Shown here piece by piece: positions 1 to 8,844 of a stretch of 64,000 bases of DNA. The translations under genes were made by a program, and so were the position numbers. Where the stretch lies: NCBI GenBank assembly GCA_963735055.1, contig CAVTJN010000017.1, positions 62,001 to 126,000 on the forward strand, in the 5' to 3' direction. The notes below the pieces were generated by a model that ran no database searches, was not told where the DNA came from, and worked only from the letters and a program-made list of their open reading frames with translations. The stretch comes from JBBITI01 sp963735055 (lineage in GTDB: Bacteria > Chloroflexota > Dehalococcoidia > Dehalococcoidales > UBA2162). The stretch's first letter is position 1, and every line of letters starts with the position of its first letter.

Positions 1-860
1 GCCTTCGTCACCGAGACCTCCAGAAAGATGACGGGCTTGGTGATATTGTGGACCAGTAACGGGCAGTGTTTCAGACCCGGGGGCATCGATATAATCGTCG
101 GATTACTAAAAGTCAGCTCTTCCTTTTCGTCACCAAGGCTTACGGTGACATCGGCTCCCAGTGCTCTTGGGTTATTTGGATCACCTGAGAGGAAGCAGAG
201 GTTTTCATGGTTATTGTGCGAGTGGGAAAACCGCACGTCGTACGGCGTTACGATACAGTGGTAGCCGAGGCTTATGCCGGCGCTGAACTCGTCATGATGT
301 GCCCAGATCGACATTCCCGTCCACCCCGGCTCGTAGTCAATGTAGAGAGGCCCCCGCATCATATTCATCCAGTACTTCTTGCCGTGCTTGCGGACCTCAT
401 TGCCGTCTCGCAGCCTTCCCATCCTGAAGGCAGCCTCTTTTCCGGCTTCCGCGTCCAACTTGGCCTGATACTCCCTGGAGTTCACTATCCTGAGCAGGTT
501 GAAGGGCTTGGTGAACTTACCTATGGTGATCGGGCCGTGCTTCAAACCAGGTGGGATGATGACTACCGTGGGGTCCCTGACGATCTGCTCTTCATCGTCA
601 GGACCCAGAGTGAGTCGAACTTCCGCTCCCAAATCCATGATGTTCTCGGGATTTCCGCCGACGAAACAAAACAGTTCGTGCGTGTCTGGAGTCCGGCTGA
701 CATCGATGGACCATTTGGGGTCGGTGACATAGTGGTGTTCAAAGACTACCCCTGAATTGTCGTCATTGGTTTGCTTGAACATGATCGCCCCGCCGAATTC
801 CTTGGTCGCCTCGTAAAAGGGATTCTGGATCAGGTGCTTACCGTATTTCATTGCCGACAT
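1..860 (-). CDS. Double-cupin-domain protein, 3' end cut by window edge
   Basis: An open frame runs leftwards from ATG at 860 (RBS GGGAGGG) off the window edge, giving at least 286 residues. Two similar cupin halves are visible. Each ends in a histidine-bearing strand: IIPPGLKHGPI near residues 101-111 and SMPPGLKHCPL near 258-268. The second half also has a His-rich stretch, FSHSHNNHEN, near 211-220, a likely metal site. The same PxGLKHxP signature occurs in the cupin gene at 37083, and a related PKGMTHEPL in the one at 36426. Cupins can be dioxygenases, isomerases, decarboxylases or sensors, so the substrate cannot be assigned. A TGCTATAAT promoter-like site lies about 175 bases upstream. 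Gene reality is near certain; function is unknown. Confidence 0.85.
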   Translation of the reverse strand, partial: MSAMKYGKHLIQNPFYEATKEFGGAIMFKQTNDDNSGVVFEHHYVTDPKWSIDVSRTPDTHELFCFVGGNPENIMDLGAEVRLTLGPDDEEQIVRDPTVVIIPPGLKHGPITIGKFTKPFNLLRIVNSREYQAKLDAEAGKEAAFRMGRLRDGNEVRKHGKKYWMNMMRGPLYIDYEPGWTGMSIWAHHDEFSAGISLGYHCIVTPYDVRFSHSHNNHENLCFLSGDPNNPRALGADVTVSLGDEKEELTFSNPTIISMPPGLKHCPLLVHNITKPVIFLEVSVTK

Positions 861-1033
861 TCTGCCCTCCCTTTCAGTGCTTAGTTTCTTGCCCTGTAGC
901 ATATGCGAACTGCGCGATAATTGCAATTGACACTGCTCCTATTACCGTGCCAGTCACTTAGATAGGCTGAGCATAGCCTCGAGTTCCAGTTAGAGAACTC
1001 CGTGATCTTGCGGAGTATTCAACTTCGTCTCGA

Positions 1034-1042
1034 ATTATAGCA
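1034..1042 (-). promoter_or_regulatory. Extended -10 promoter (TGCTATAAT), leftward
   Basis: TGCTATAAT on the minus strand matches an extended -10 box. It lies at the very end of the LuxR remnant and could drive the cupin gene that starts at 860. The same nine bases precede both other LuxR regulators and the molybdopterin oxidoreductase. Confidence 0.45.
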
Positions 1043-1182
1043 GGTAAGCCGAAATCCGTTCCGTGCCGCGGAGGAGGTGGCAGAGCGCTGCATGAAGGCG
1101 CTCCATGAGGCGGGGGCGAGGCACGAGGCCGGGCTTGAGGAATGAAGAGCTTCGTTTTCAGCAGTGCGGCGTCCATAGTCAT
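1035..1182 (-). pseudogene. Remnant of MalT-like LuxR regulator N-terminus
   Basis: From ATG at 1182 (or 1176) the frame reads DAALLKTKLFIPQ, the start of the two large LuxR/MalT regulators in this window (ALLTTKLFVPP, TLLATKLFVPP). After one frameshift near 1140 the next frame reads PGLVPRPRLMERLHAAL, matching PGLVVRPRLMQRLGRAL of the intact regulator, and then stops near 1035, before the Walker A motif. Only about 45 residues of a roughly 890-residue protein remain. A TGTTATAAT promoter-like site survives upstream. This is a third, degraded copy of the regulator, next to a lipoprotein and a small conserved gene as in the other copies. Confidence 0.75.
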
Positions 1183-1238
1183 TCCCCCGTTTCTGGCCCA
1201 CGGCCAGGTGACGGCGGTGAGCGAAGCGAGTTGGAGCC

Positions 1239-1247
1239 ATTATAACA
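1239..1247 (-). promoter_or_regulatory. Extended -10 promoter (TGTTATAAT) of LuxR remnant
   Basis: The minus strand reads TGTTATAAT about 60 bases upstream of the remnant's ATG. This is the same position and form as the promoters of the two other LuxR copies. Confidence 0.45.
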
Positions 1248-1270
1248 CTTGGGGAAATCCTACAATGCGA

Positions 1271-1300
1271 CGGCAAGTCCTTCTCCTGAAGGGCTTGCCG
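1271..1300 (-). terminator. Hairpin after lipoprotein, likely terminator
   Basis: Arms of 12 bases (CGGCAAG..CCTT and AAGG..CTTGCCG) with one mismatch enclose a six-base loop. It lies downstream of the leftward lipoprotein gene ending at 1382 and upstream of the remnant's promoter. No T-run is seen, so efficiency is uncertain. Confidence 0.45.
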
Positions 1301-1381
1301 TGTGCTCCGCCACCCGCCTTTGAGGATGATCGGTCTGTGGCTTTCCTTCCACGGGTGGGGCTGCCCGGTCGCCATCGTCTC

Positions 1382-1789
1382 CTATCGGCCCTTCACTCCG
1401 ATCCCCGCCAGCACCACCTGACGCTCTTCCTCGATGCGTTGCAGTTCGGCGTTCATTGCCGAAAGGTCGGTTTGACCGGACTCGTACAGGACCTCGCAGG
1501 CGGTGAGGTACCTGCACCTTTCCTGTTCGAGATATCGCAGTGCGGTTCGAGCCTCTTCTACCCGGTCAAGCTCCGACATCACGAAGAGGAGGTTTGTGTT
1601 ACCCGCGCTGTACTGGGCTTCACCGACTGCCAGCCAGTTCCAACGGACGCCATCCAACAGTTGGTCATCACTCTGAGCCGCCGGGGGCGGCGCCGTGGCC
1701 CTGTCTCCGGCTGGAGCAGGCTCTCTGCATCCGGTGGCCATGGTCGCGAGCGCTGAGACCAGGATCATGACCATGGTTGACTTCTTCAT
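1382..1789 (-). CDS. Small lipoprotein (copy A)
   Basis: 135 residues from an ATG preceded by AAGGAGGAATAG. The N-terminus is a lipoprotein signal peptide, MKKSTMVMILVSALATMATGC, with the lipobox cysteine at residue 21, so the mature protein is expected to be membrane anchored outside the cytoplasm. A Pro/Ala-rich linker follows, then a charged helical region rich in Glu, Arg and Leu (for example ELQRIEEERQVVL) that could form a coiled coil. It follows the small conserved gene at 1847 in the same orientation and is the counterpart of the lipoprotein at 5250 in the second module copy, though the mature parts are only loosely alike. No family recognised. Confidence 0.8.
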   Translation of the reverse strand: MKKSTMVMILVSALATMATGCREPAPAGDRATAPPPAAQSDDQLLDGVRWNWLAVGEAQYSAGNTNLLFVMSELDRVEEARTALRYLEQERCRYLTACEVLYESGQTDLSAMNAELQRIEEERQVVLAGIGVKGR

Positions 1790-1846
1790 TCTATTCCTCC
1801 TTGTATTGTCAACGACAACCTTTGCTTCCCTTGTCGGTAGTGTTCC

Positions 1847-2095
1847 TCAGCGTTCCGGTTTCACATCGCGCTGACCTCCTTGAGTCCAGGCGGGGCTTTC
1901 AATAGAAGCCACGGCCACCAGCCGGAGCCCCAGACCGGATATCCTGTTGACCAGCGCGACCAGGGCTGACTGGTCGCGGACGCGACCTTTAAGGATCGAG
2001 TCTCCCGTTCCGGTGTGGGTAATCGTGATTCCGCCGAGCATATCCGACCAATCGGTGTCGACATGTCCCCTGACTCGCACTTCGATCTCTTCCAC
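1847..2095 (-). CDS. Small conserved protein of LuxR-associated module (copy A)
   Basis: 82 residues starting at GTG (2095), chosen because GAGGAGG lies seven bases upstream. The sequence IEVRVRGHVDTDWSDMLGG and the C-terminal half DQSALVALVNRISGLGLRLVAV match the paralogue at 5642 (VEIRVKGHVNSNWADSLGK; DQATLRGLINRIADLGIELISV). No signal peptide or membrane helix is seen, so it is probably cytoplasmic. From memory, unnamed proteins with this DQxxLxGLxNRIxDLGL signature are common in Chloroflexota beside LuxR/MalT regulators; this has not been checked. It sits directly downstream of the broken LuxR gene and upstream of the lipoprotein. Function unknown. Confidence 0.75.
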   Translation of the reverse strand: MEEIEVRVRGHVDTDWSDMLGGITITHTGTGDSILKGRVRDQSALVALVNRISGLGLRLVAVASIESPAWTQGGQRDVKPER

Positions 2096-2153
2096 CGGAA
2101 TGCCTCCTCTTTCGACTACAATCGCATGCTACCGCGGGGCAACCGGTGCGTAG

Positions 2154-2169
2154 TCACACTAAAGTGTGA
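2154..2169. promoter_or_regulatory. 16-bp palindrome TCACACTAAAGTGTGA, possible operator
   Basis: Seven-base arms TCACACT/AGTGTGA flank a central AA, about 60 bases upstream of the GTG of the small protein gene at 2095. The shape suits a dimeric regulator site. No equivalent is seen before the paralogous gene at 5917. Confidence 0.35.
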
Positions 2170-2254
2170 AATCGGAGTATGATTTCGGGTATGGTCGGTC
2201 AGCGCAACCGGCTGTCAGACAATGGCAGAGGCGCGGGATGCTGTGCCCCTGTGA

Positions 2255-2317
2255 GAAGGCTGATTACTGAAGGCTGATTGCTGAAGGCTGATCGCTGAAG
2301 GCTGATCGCTGATGGCT
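2255..2317. repeat. 14-bp tandem repeat, four units plus a partial
   Basis: Four consecutive units of the form GAAGGCTGATYRCT occupy 2255-2310, followed by GATGGCT. The array lies just after the 3' end of the broken LuxR gene, in the spacer before the small protein gene. Confidence 0.8.
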
Positions 2318-2324
2318 GAAGGCT

Positions 2325-4938
2325 CTATATCAGCTTCAACTCTCTGGCGCGCTGCAGGGCCTGCACGCGGTCTCCGGCCTCGAGCTTGCCGAAGGCACGG
2401 TACACGTGAGTCTTGGCGGTATTGAGGCTGACCATGAGTCTGTCGGCTATCTCCTGGTTAGAGAGCCCCTCGGCCACCAGCCGCAAGACCTCGAGTTCAC
2501 GTTTACTCAGAGTGCCGGTCGTTGGAGGTGAAACGGGGTTCTCTCCATTTCTGACCCTGCGCTGGCTGTCCTCGGCTTCGATGATGTCCAGCAGTTTGCG
2601 GGCGTAAGCCGGTTCGATGCCCTGGGCAATCGCCCGGCGCAGCAGCGGGGCGAGTTCCATACCCCAATCGACGAACGTGCGAATGTGCCCTTGTGCTTTC
2701 CCCGCGGCGAGAGCCTCACCCAGCAAGGACAGCGCTTCATCAGGTCGGGAGGATGAGAATGCGAGGCAGACGCACGTGAGGACAGGGGCGCCCTTTTCGC
2801 CCGTCTTTCGCTGCTTGTCGTACTTCGACTTGAGCAGGCCCTGCATCGCGTGGCCCCGGTGTTGGATGATGAGACGTACGGTCACGATCGGCAGTTCACC
2901 GAACAAATCGGCGAAATCGACGACTCTGTCGAGCCACCGCCCGACGGATTCAGTGTCGCCCCGCGCCTAGGCGAGCGCCACCCGATGGGCGGCGATGCGC
3001 GTCAGAAGCCTCGGGGCCGGGTATCCGCTGTTCGCCGCACTCTCTGCGTTCCTCACCTCCTCCTCCGCCGCCTCAATGCTCCCGTGCGCCAGCCGGGCGC
3101 CTGCCATAAACAGGTGAGCGACCGCGAGATTCCGGTACTCCGGTTTCAACGCAATCGCTTTCTCATGCTCGGCGATGGCCGATACCAGTTCGTTTCGTAG
3201 ATAGTAGGTCGCCCCGAGATAGAGGTGCGCCGTTACGGTGTTCGGATGTCCCTGGCCGATGTCCAGCGCGTGTTTGAACATCTCTTCGGCCCGATACAGG
3301 CCGTCCCGGCCCATGGCGATGACAGCCAGAAAGGCCAGCGCGGCGCTGGCTAGCCCGTCGTCGCCGGTATGGCACCACAAGTCGTAGGCCTCTGTCAGGA
3401 GCGGCTCGGCTTCTTCGGCCCGGCCGGCCATCAGGTAATGGACTCCCAGATGATGAGACACGATGCCTCGCATGGCGAGATGGTCCGCCGGCAGCAGCGA
3501 GAGAGCTCTACTAGCGTACTCCTCGATGCGGAGCCCTCCCTGCCACACGACCAGCGATGTCCTGACGGCGGCGATGTGCCCGGTCATCCAGGCCGGAAAG
3601 ACTCCCGGCCCGCTCGTACTCATCGAGAAGCGTCATTCCCACGTTCATCCCGCCCGCCTGGCGGGCGGTACTGGCATACATGAGGCTGGCCTGGGGATTC
3701 GTCACCAGGACCTCTTGAGGTATCTGTCCGAGCCACCGGTACGTCGTGGCCTCGCCGTACTTGAACGGCGCCGTTGACGCAACGACCATGTCCATTGCCC
3801 GCTTCCAATCGCGTGCCGCCAGGGCGCAGTCGATGGCACTTTCGTCTAAGCCGTTCTCCTCAAACCACCGGCTCGCTTTCTGCTGTAGATCTACCGCGGT
3901 ATCTTTGCCCAACTCGATCGCCAATCGATGTTTGAGGAGTTCAGCGAAGAGGTGTTCGTAACGGTACCACTTCCGTGACTCATCCAGGGGAACGACGAAG
4001 AGATGGGAGCGCTCCAATTCCTCCAGCAACTCCTGGCTGTCGTCTCGTCCGGTGACGGCCGCGCATAGAGGAGCGCAAAGTCTCCCCAATATCGAAGTCA
4101 TCAACAGGAAACTCCGTATCTCGGCGGACTGCTGGCGAAGCACCTCATCCATCAGGTAGTCCATGACGTACCGCTGGCTGCCGGCGAAGGCGGCGACGGA
4201 CTCCTTCACATCTCTCCGTTTGCCCAGTGACAAGCCGGCCATCTTCAGCCCCACGGCCCACCCTTCGGCCCGGGCATTGATGGCCCGCAGGTCCCCGGGA
4301 GACAGCTCGGGTCCAAGGGGCGTTCTGAGCAGGACGGCCGCCTCCTCAAAGGTGAAACGGAGATCATCGGCGCCAATCTCGCACAAGACTCCTTTGCCTC
4401 GCAAGCGGGCCAGCGGCAAAGGGGGGTCCACCCGGGTCGCGATGATGAGGTGCATGCGTGGCGGCATATGGTCCAGGAAGAAGCTGACGCCGCGATTGAC
4501 TGGCGCAGACTCGATGAAATGATAGTCGTCGAGCACCATCACTAGGTCTTCCACGATGACAGCGAGGTCATTGACGAGGGGCGCCAACGCAGATTCAATG
4601 GGGACCGGCTGGAGCGAATGGAGCTGACGCAGAGTCGCCTCACCCACATTCGGCCGGACCGTTCTCAGAGCAGCGACGAAGTACTCCCAGAACCGGGCCG
4701 GGTCATTTTCCGATTCCTCAAGCGAAAGCCAGGCAGTTGGGAGCGGTGGATGCCTGCTGTTGACCCATTCGCTGATGAGGGTCGTCTTGCCGAATCCGGC
4801 CGGAGCGGAAACCAGAGTCAAGGCGCTTCCAAGCACCGCATTCAGCTTATCCAGCAGGCGCGGGCGAAATACCAGACCAGGTCTGACCGGAGGAACGAAG
4901 AGCTTGGTTGCCAGCAGTGTCGATTCCACTTCAGCCAC
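2325..4938 (-). pseudogene. MalT-like LuxR-family ATP-dependent regulator, broken (copy A)
   Basis: This is a full-length relative of the regulator at 6137, in three pieces. The GTG at 4938 begins VAEVESTLLATKLFVPP. The ATPase part holds Walker A APAGFGKTTL and Walker B MVLDDYHFI. A TPR-rich middle follows, and the C-terminus is a LuxR helix-turn-helix (LSKRELEVLRLVAEGLSNQE) ending ARELKLI, as in the paralogue. Two lesions are seen. A one-base frameshift near 3580 breaks DDRA|HIAAVRTSLVV. An in-frame TAG at 2967-2969 interrupts the helical domain, while the same frame continues with clear similarity (GDTESVGRWLDRV against GDGESASVWIDRL). If read as it stands, the product would be an ATPase domain without its DNA-binding domain. 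Family members act as ligand- and ATP-dependent transcription activators. A TGCTATAAT promoter lies 65 bases upstream. Confidence 0.85.
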
Positions 4939-5001
4939 CAACCTTTGCTGCCTCTCACGGTATGTCCGTCGAACCGCCTGTAGAAGTTCGTAGACGACGC
5001 T

Positions 5002-5010
5002 ATTATAGCA
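5002..5010 (-). promoter_or_regulatory. Extended -10 promoter (TGCTATAAT) of LuxR copy A
   Basis: The minus strand reads TGCTATAAT about 65 bases before the GTG at 4938. It is identical to the site before the intact LuxR gene. It argues against the longer upstream reading frame that begins at 5286. Confidence 0.5.
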
Positions 5011-5198
5011 CATGACACGAGGTCTCCATGATCGCCAGGGTGGACTCGAAGCGAATGGCCTGTTGGAGAGGCTAAGGAGCGCGCGAGTCCGGCGACACGG
5101 GCGTCGTCCGGACAGCCTCGGCTTAAGGATCGGATTCGAATGTGAAACGTCAAGAAGGTCACATGGCCAGGCCGGGACTCCAACGTAATTGACTAGGT

Positions 5199-5223
5199 AA
5201 GGGAGCCTCGAGAAGGCTCCCTT
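5199..5223 (-). terminator. Perfect 10-bp hairpin terminator after lipoprotein B
   Basis: Arms AAGGGAGCCT and AGGCTCCCTT enclose loop CGAGA, 27 bases past the stop of the lipoprotein gene at 5250. Its position separates module copy B from the promoter of LuxR copy A. Confidence 0.65.
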
Positions 5224-5249
5224 GCCTTTGAATGGGCGTGCGACCGGTA

Positions 5250-5567
5250 TCAATACCATCCACCGGCCCGGGCGGCCTCCATCCATTGCCGGTACATCTC
5301 GTCCGCTGAAGAGGCGTTTCCCCCCTGCTCCTGAGTCGTCTTTTCTTTGTACTGTCTGGCGTCTTCCGCGGCTTGCATCAGACGGAGCATGTAGATCTGA
5401 CCCGGATCTGAAGATCCTGCGTAAGGACCTTCGGTTGGGACGAGTGCACTTGGGTCAACGGTTATCGGGGCGTCAGAAGTCGGGGCCAGGACTGGTGCCG
5501 GTTGACCGCAGCCGGCAATCAGGATCAAGGTCACTATGATTACCATTGCCATTGCTACTTTGTTCAT
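5250..5567 (-). CDS. Small lipoprotein (copy B)
   Basis: 105 residues from an ATG preceded by AAGGAGAAGGG. The signal peptide MNKVAMAMVIIVTLILIAGC ends in a clear lipobox with cysteine at residue 20. A Pro-rich linker and a short charged tail containing YMLRLMQAAEDARQYKEKT follow. It is last in module copy B (regulator, small protein, lipoprotein), with a hairpin terminator just beyond. Its place in the module equals that of the lipoprotein at 1382. Function unknown; it may be a surface partner or signal component for the regulator, which is inference from position only. Confidence 0.8.
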   Translation of the reverse strand: MNKVAMAMVIIVTLILIAGCGQPAPVLAPTSDAPITVDPSALVPTEGPYAGSSDPGQIYMLRLMQAAEDARQYKEKTTQEQGGNASSADEMYRQWMEAARAGGWY

Positions 5568-5641
5568 TCCCTTCTCCTTATTGGTATTTCTTTGGTCCGG
5601 AAACCGGTTTCTATTGGATCAGAATTGCTGAACCGACCTTT

Positions 5642-5917
5642 TCAAGTTTTCCTCCTAGTAGCGTCAATTGTTGCCATGGCTATCTCCTCATCCCTGAACT
5701 TGATGGGCCTCTCGACCCGGGGCGCGGTGGCTACTGAGATTAGCTCGATACCAAGATCGGCTATCCGGTTGATCAGACCCCGCAGAGTCGCCTGGTCCCG
5801 GACGTCGCCGGCCATTACCGTGTCACCACGTGTGGTGTGAGACACGGACATTTTGCCCAACGAGTCTGCCCAATTACTGTTGACATGCCCTTTGACTCGG
5901 ATCTCTACGTGCTGCAT
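5642..5917 (-). CDS. Small conserved protein of LuxR-associated module (copy B)
   Basis: About 91 residues starting MQHVEIRVKGHV at 5917. This start was chosen over an in-frame ATG at 5941 because GGAAGGC lies upstream and the paralogue at 1847 begins at the equivalent point. The core, GHVNSNWADSLGK then DQATLRGLINRIADLGIELI, is shared with copy A. The C-terminal tail after residue 70 is longer and basic. No signal or membrane segment is visible. It lies between the intact LuxR gene and lipoprotein B. Function unknown. Confidence 0.75.
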   Translation of the reverse strand: MQHVEIRVKGHVNSNWADSLGKMSVSHTTRGDTVMAGDVRDQATLRGLINRIADLGIELISVATAPRVERPIKFRDEEIAMATIDATRRKT

Positions 5918-6136
5918 TGATGCCTTCCAAACTGGTCTCATTGGTCTTCCGAGACCATGTTACTGGCAGCCGAAATGGAAGTAATCTATCTTGGATAGAC
6001 TGGAGGATCGATTCTGAGGGTTGATCTTTGAGGAGCAGAGGGTGGAGAGCTTGAAGAGGGGGACTGCGATAGAAAGCGGATCTACGGTGATAGCTGAATG
6101 GTTGCGACTGCCGGCGGATTGCCGACAGCCGAGAGC

Positions 6137-8812
6137 TTAAATCAGTTTCAGTTCCCTGGCCTTCACGATGGCCAGCGTACGGTTTTCAGTACCTAACTTG
6201 TCCAGGATGTGGTGGACGTGGGTCTTAACGGTACCCAGGCTGATGGTCAGTCTGTCGGCAACCTGCTTATTTGAGGCACCTGCAACCAGGAGCTCCAAGA
6301 CCTCCAGTTCACGCTTACTGAGTGGTTCGGGGAGCGGAACAGAAGGCGTGGCCTCCCTTCCGCTTGCCCTGAGACGATCCAAGTTCTCGGCTTCGATAAT
6401 GCTCAGGAGCTTGCGCGCATACTTCGGCTCGGTCCCACGGGAAATTGCCACGCGAAGGAGCGGGGACAGCTCCGTACCGCAATCTACGAACACGCGTATG
6501 TGTCCTTCTGGTTTGCCCATGGCGAGAGCCTCACCCAGAAATTCGAGAGCCTCTTCAGCCGCGGACGAATCCAAGGCCTGCAATATCCGCACTCCGATCA
6601 ATTGACCCCGGCGGCCTTGTTGAGCGAGACTGTCGTAGGCCATACGCCATCGCTCCTGCGCGACAGCTGTGCCCTTACGCGCAAAAAGCAGACGAAGGGC
6701 AGATGTGGTAATGTCGGGCGGCAGCGAGGCCTCAGACTCTGCAAGTCGATCGATCCACACTGACGCAGATTCACCATCCCCCTGCAACAGAGCGACGTGA
6801 GCATGGAAAGCCGCGTTGCGCGCCCGGTAGTAGCGATAGTAGGGAAGGGTCTTGCCTTCAGACAAGAAACGATCAGCATCCTCCAGAGCCTCCATCGCCG
6901 CCTTGTCATCTCCCGCGGCCATCCTGGTTCGCGCCAGATGCAGATAGGCAGTCTCCAGTTCCGGGCCTCTCAAGAGCCGGAAGAACTCAACGGCCCGCTC
7001 CTGGTGGAAGGCTGCCGTCTTCAGTTCATTCCATTCGCCATAGACATCACCAAGCCACAGGTGAGGTACAGCGGCGACCGGGTCGCCCTTCGCGGTCTCG
7101 ATGGCCTCTTGATAGAGCTCGACGGCCTGGTTCAGGTTACCTTGCGCCGAACGGATGATGCCCAGCAATGTAAGCGGTCGGATGGTGTTTCTGGTAGCTC
7201 CTACCCGCTGGAAAGCGTCCAGAGCGTCTTTCAGCAAAGGCTCGGCTTCCAGAAATAGATTCTGGCCCAGGTAGTTCTCAGCCAGTATCATGGATGCTAC
7301 ACCGCGATCGCCGACATCGTTGGGAACTCGCTCAGCGGCATCAGCCAGAGGCAACAGTGACAGTGCTCTCTTGGCATATTCTTCTCCCCGGGTGGAATCG
7401 CCCACGAACATGGCCATCCAGGCACGGGCGGTGGCGATTCTACCCTGCAGATTGCTGTCATGCTCTGCCACGCTGTCGAGGTACTTCAGGCAATCACCGG
7501 CAGCCACGAGCTCTCTAGCCGATGTCAACGCCCAGAAATAGTTCAGGTAAAGCGGCACGTGGGTACGGATCAACTCCTCCGGGATTCGCCGCAGCCAGTT
7601 GAACATGGTCAATGACGCCCACCTGGGTACGTTCACCTCGGGGACCGAGATAAGGTCCATTGCCCTGGGCCAATCGCGGGCCGAGAGGGCATGATTCACC
7701 GCGTCTTCCGGTAATCCGTTGGCCTCATACCATTTGCTGGCCATCCGGTGCAGGTCTGCCGCAGCCTCCTTGCCTAACTCCGTTTCCAACCGCAGCCGCA
7801 ACAGGTCGCCGAACAAATGCTCATAGCGGTACCACTCCCGCGGCTCATCGAGAGGCACAATAAACAGGTTGGCCTTCTCAAGGCTCATGAGCATGTCTTT
7901 TCCGTTACCGCCGCCGGCAACGGCATCACACAGAGGAGGCGTCAGCCTGTCCAGTACCGAGGTCTTCAAGAGAAAGTCCTTCGTGTCGGCGGACTGCTGC
8001 CGGAGCACCTCTTCCATCAGATAGTCCATAATGTAGCGCTGGCCGCCGGTGAAGGAGATGACAGATCTCTTAATGTCTTTCTGCTTGCCCAGGGACAGGG
8101 CAGCCATTTTCACTCCGACTGCCCATCCTTCGGCGCGGGTATTGATCGCCTGTGCGTCCTCCGCAGTCAATTCTGGCCCCAGAATCGTTCTGAGCAGGCC
8201 GGCGGCCTCCTCCAGGGTGAACCGCAGTTCATCCGCCCCTATTTCGAGCATAACCCCTTTCCCCCGGAACCGGGCCAGTGGCAAGGGCGGGTCGGCCCGC
8301 GTGCCGATGACCACGTGCATCTTCGGCGGCAAATGGTCAAGCAGGAAGGAAATGGCCTTGTGGACGGCTTCATTGCTGATGAAGTGATAATCGTCCAGCA
8401 CCAGGGCGAAGTCCTCAGGGACGGCAGAGAGATCATTGATCAGGGCGGTCAGTGTGGATTCGATTGGTATCGGTCGGGATGAATGCAACAAAGACAGCGA
8501 TGTCTTCCCGACGGCTGGCTCTATGGTGTTGAGCGCGGCGATGGCGTATTCCCAGAACCTGGCCGGGTCGTTTTCAGCTGCTTCAAGTGACAGCCAGCCG
8601 GTCGGGACGGGTGGCTTGGTCTGGTGGACCCACTGGCTCACGAGTGTGGTCTTACCGAAACCAGCGGGGGCGGAGACTAGCGTTAGCCTGCTGCTCAGCG
8701 CCCTCCCGAGGCGCTGCATTAAACGCGGCCGCACCACCAAACCAGGCGCTATCGGAGGGACGAAGAGTTTGGTCGTCAGGAGAGCAGTTTCCACCTCAGC
8801 ACCAACCCTCAT
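6137..8812 (-). CDS. MalT-like LuxR-family ATP-dependent transcriptional regulator (copy B, intact)
   Basis: 891 residues, the usual size for MalT/LAL-type regulators. Order of parts: a short N-terminal TALLTTKLFVPP segment; an NTPase domain with Walker A APAGFGKTTL near residues 48-57 and Walker B FALVLDDYHFI near 130; a winged-helix and AAA-lid region with YRYEHLFGDLLR; a long alpha-helical TPR domain (about 380-790); and a LuxR helix-turn-helix near 825-885 (LSKRELEVLELLVAGASNKQ), ending KARELKLI. Family members bind an inducer through the helical domain, oligomerise with ATP and activate transcription. Downstream in the same direction lie a small conserved protein and a lipoprotein. A TGCTATAAT promoter sits 33 bases upstream, and a divergent solute-binding lipoprotein gene starts at 8908. 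Control of that transport gene by this regulator is plausible but unproven. Confidence 0.93.
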   Translation of the reverse strand: MRVGAEVETALLTTKLFVPPIAPGLVVRPRLMQRLGRALSSRLTLVSAPAGFGKTTLVSQWVHQTKPPVPTGWLSLEAAENDPARFWEYAIAALNTIEPAVGKTSLSLLHSSRPIPIESTLTALINDLSAVPEDFALVLDDYHFISNEAVHKAISFLLDHLPPKMHVVIGTRADPPLPLARFRGKGVMLEIGADELRFTLEEAAGLLRTILGPELTAEDAQAINTRAEGWAVGVKMAALSLGKQKDIKRSVISFTGGQRYIMDYLMEEVLRQQSADTKDFLLKTSVLDRLTPPLCDAVAGGGNGKDMLMSLEKANLFIVPLDEPREWYRYEHLFGDLLRLRLETELGKEAAADLHRMASKWYEANGLPEDAVNHALSARDWPRAMDLISVPEVNVPRWASLTMFNWLRRIPEELIRTHVPLYLNYFWALTSARELVAAGDCLKYLDSVAEHDSNLQGRIATARAWMAMFVGDSTRGEEYAKRALSLLPLADAAERVPNDVGDRGVASMILAENYLGQNLFLEAEPLLKDALDAFQRVGATRNTIRPLTLLGIIRSAQGNLNQAVELYQEAIETAKGDPVAAVPHLWLGDVYGEWNELKTAAFHQERAVEFFRLLRGPELETAYLHLARTRMAAGDDKAAMEALEDADRFLSEGKTLPYYRYYRARNAAFHAHVALLQGDGESASVWIDRLAESEASLPPDITTSALRLLFARKGTAVAQERWRMAYDSLAQQGRRGQLIGVRILQALDSSAAEEALEFLGEALAMGKPEGHIRVFVDCGTELSPLLRVAISRGTEPKYARKLLSIIEAENLDRLRASGREATPSVPLPEPLSKRELEVLELLVAGASNKQVADRLTISLGTVKTHVHHILDKLGTENRTLAIVKARELKLI

Positions 8813-8844
8813 TGCCCACCTTGCGAAGATTCGTGTGCGGAGTT

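Noticed and set aside
1019..1375. 118-residue minus-strand frame overlapping the LuxR remnant
   Set aside because: Low-complexity Arg/Ser-rich sequence that crosses a terminator-like hairpin and a promoter; only the 1035-1182 part shows homology.
2967..2969. Amber codon read as pyrrolysine in LuxR copy A
   Set aside because: Pyrrolysine is known in methylamine methyltransferases, not in LuxR proteins. A second lesion near 3580 and the decayed third copy favour pseudogene formation.
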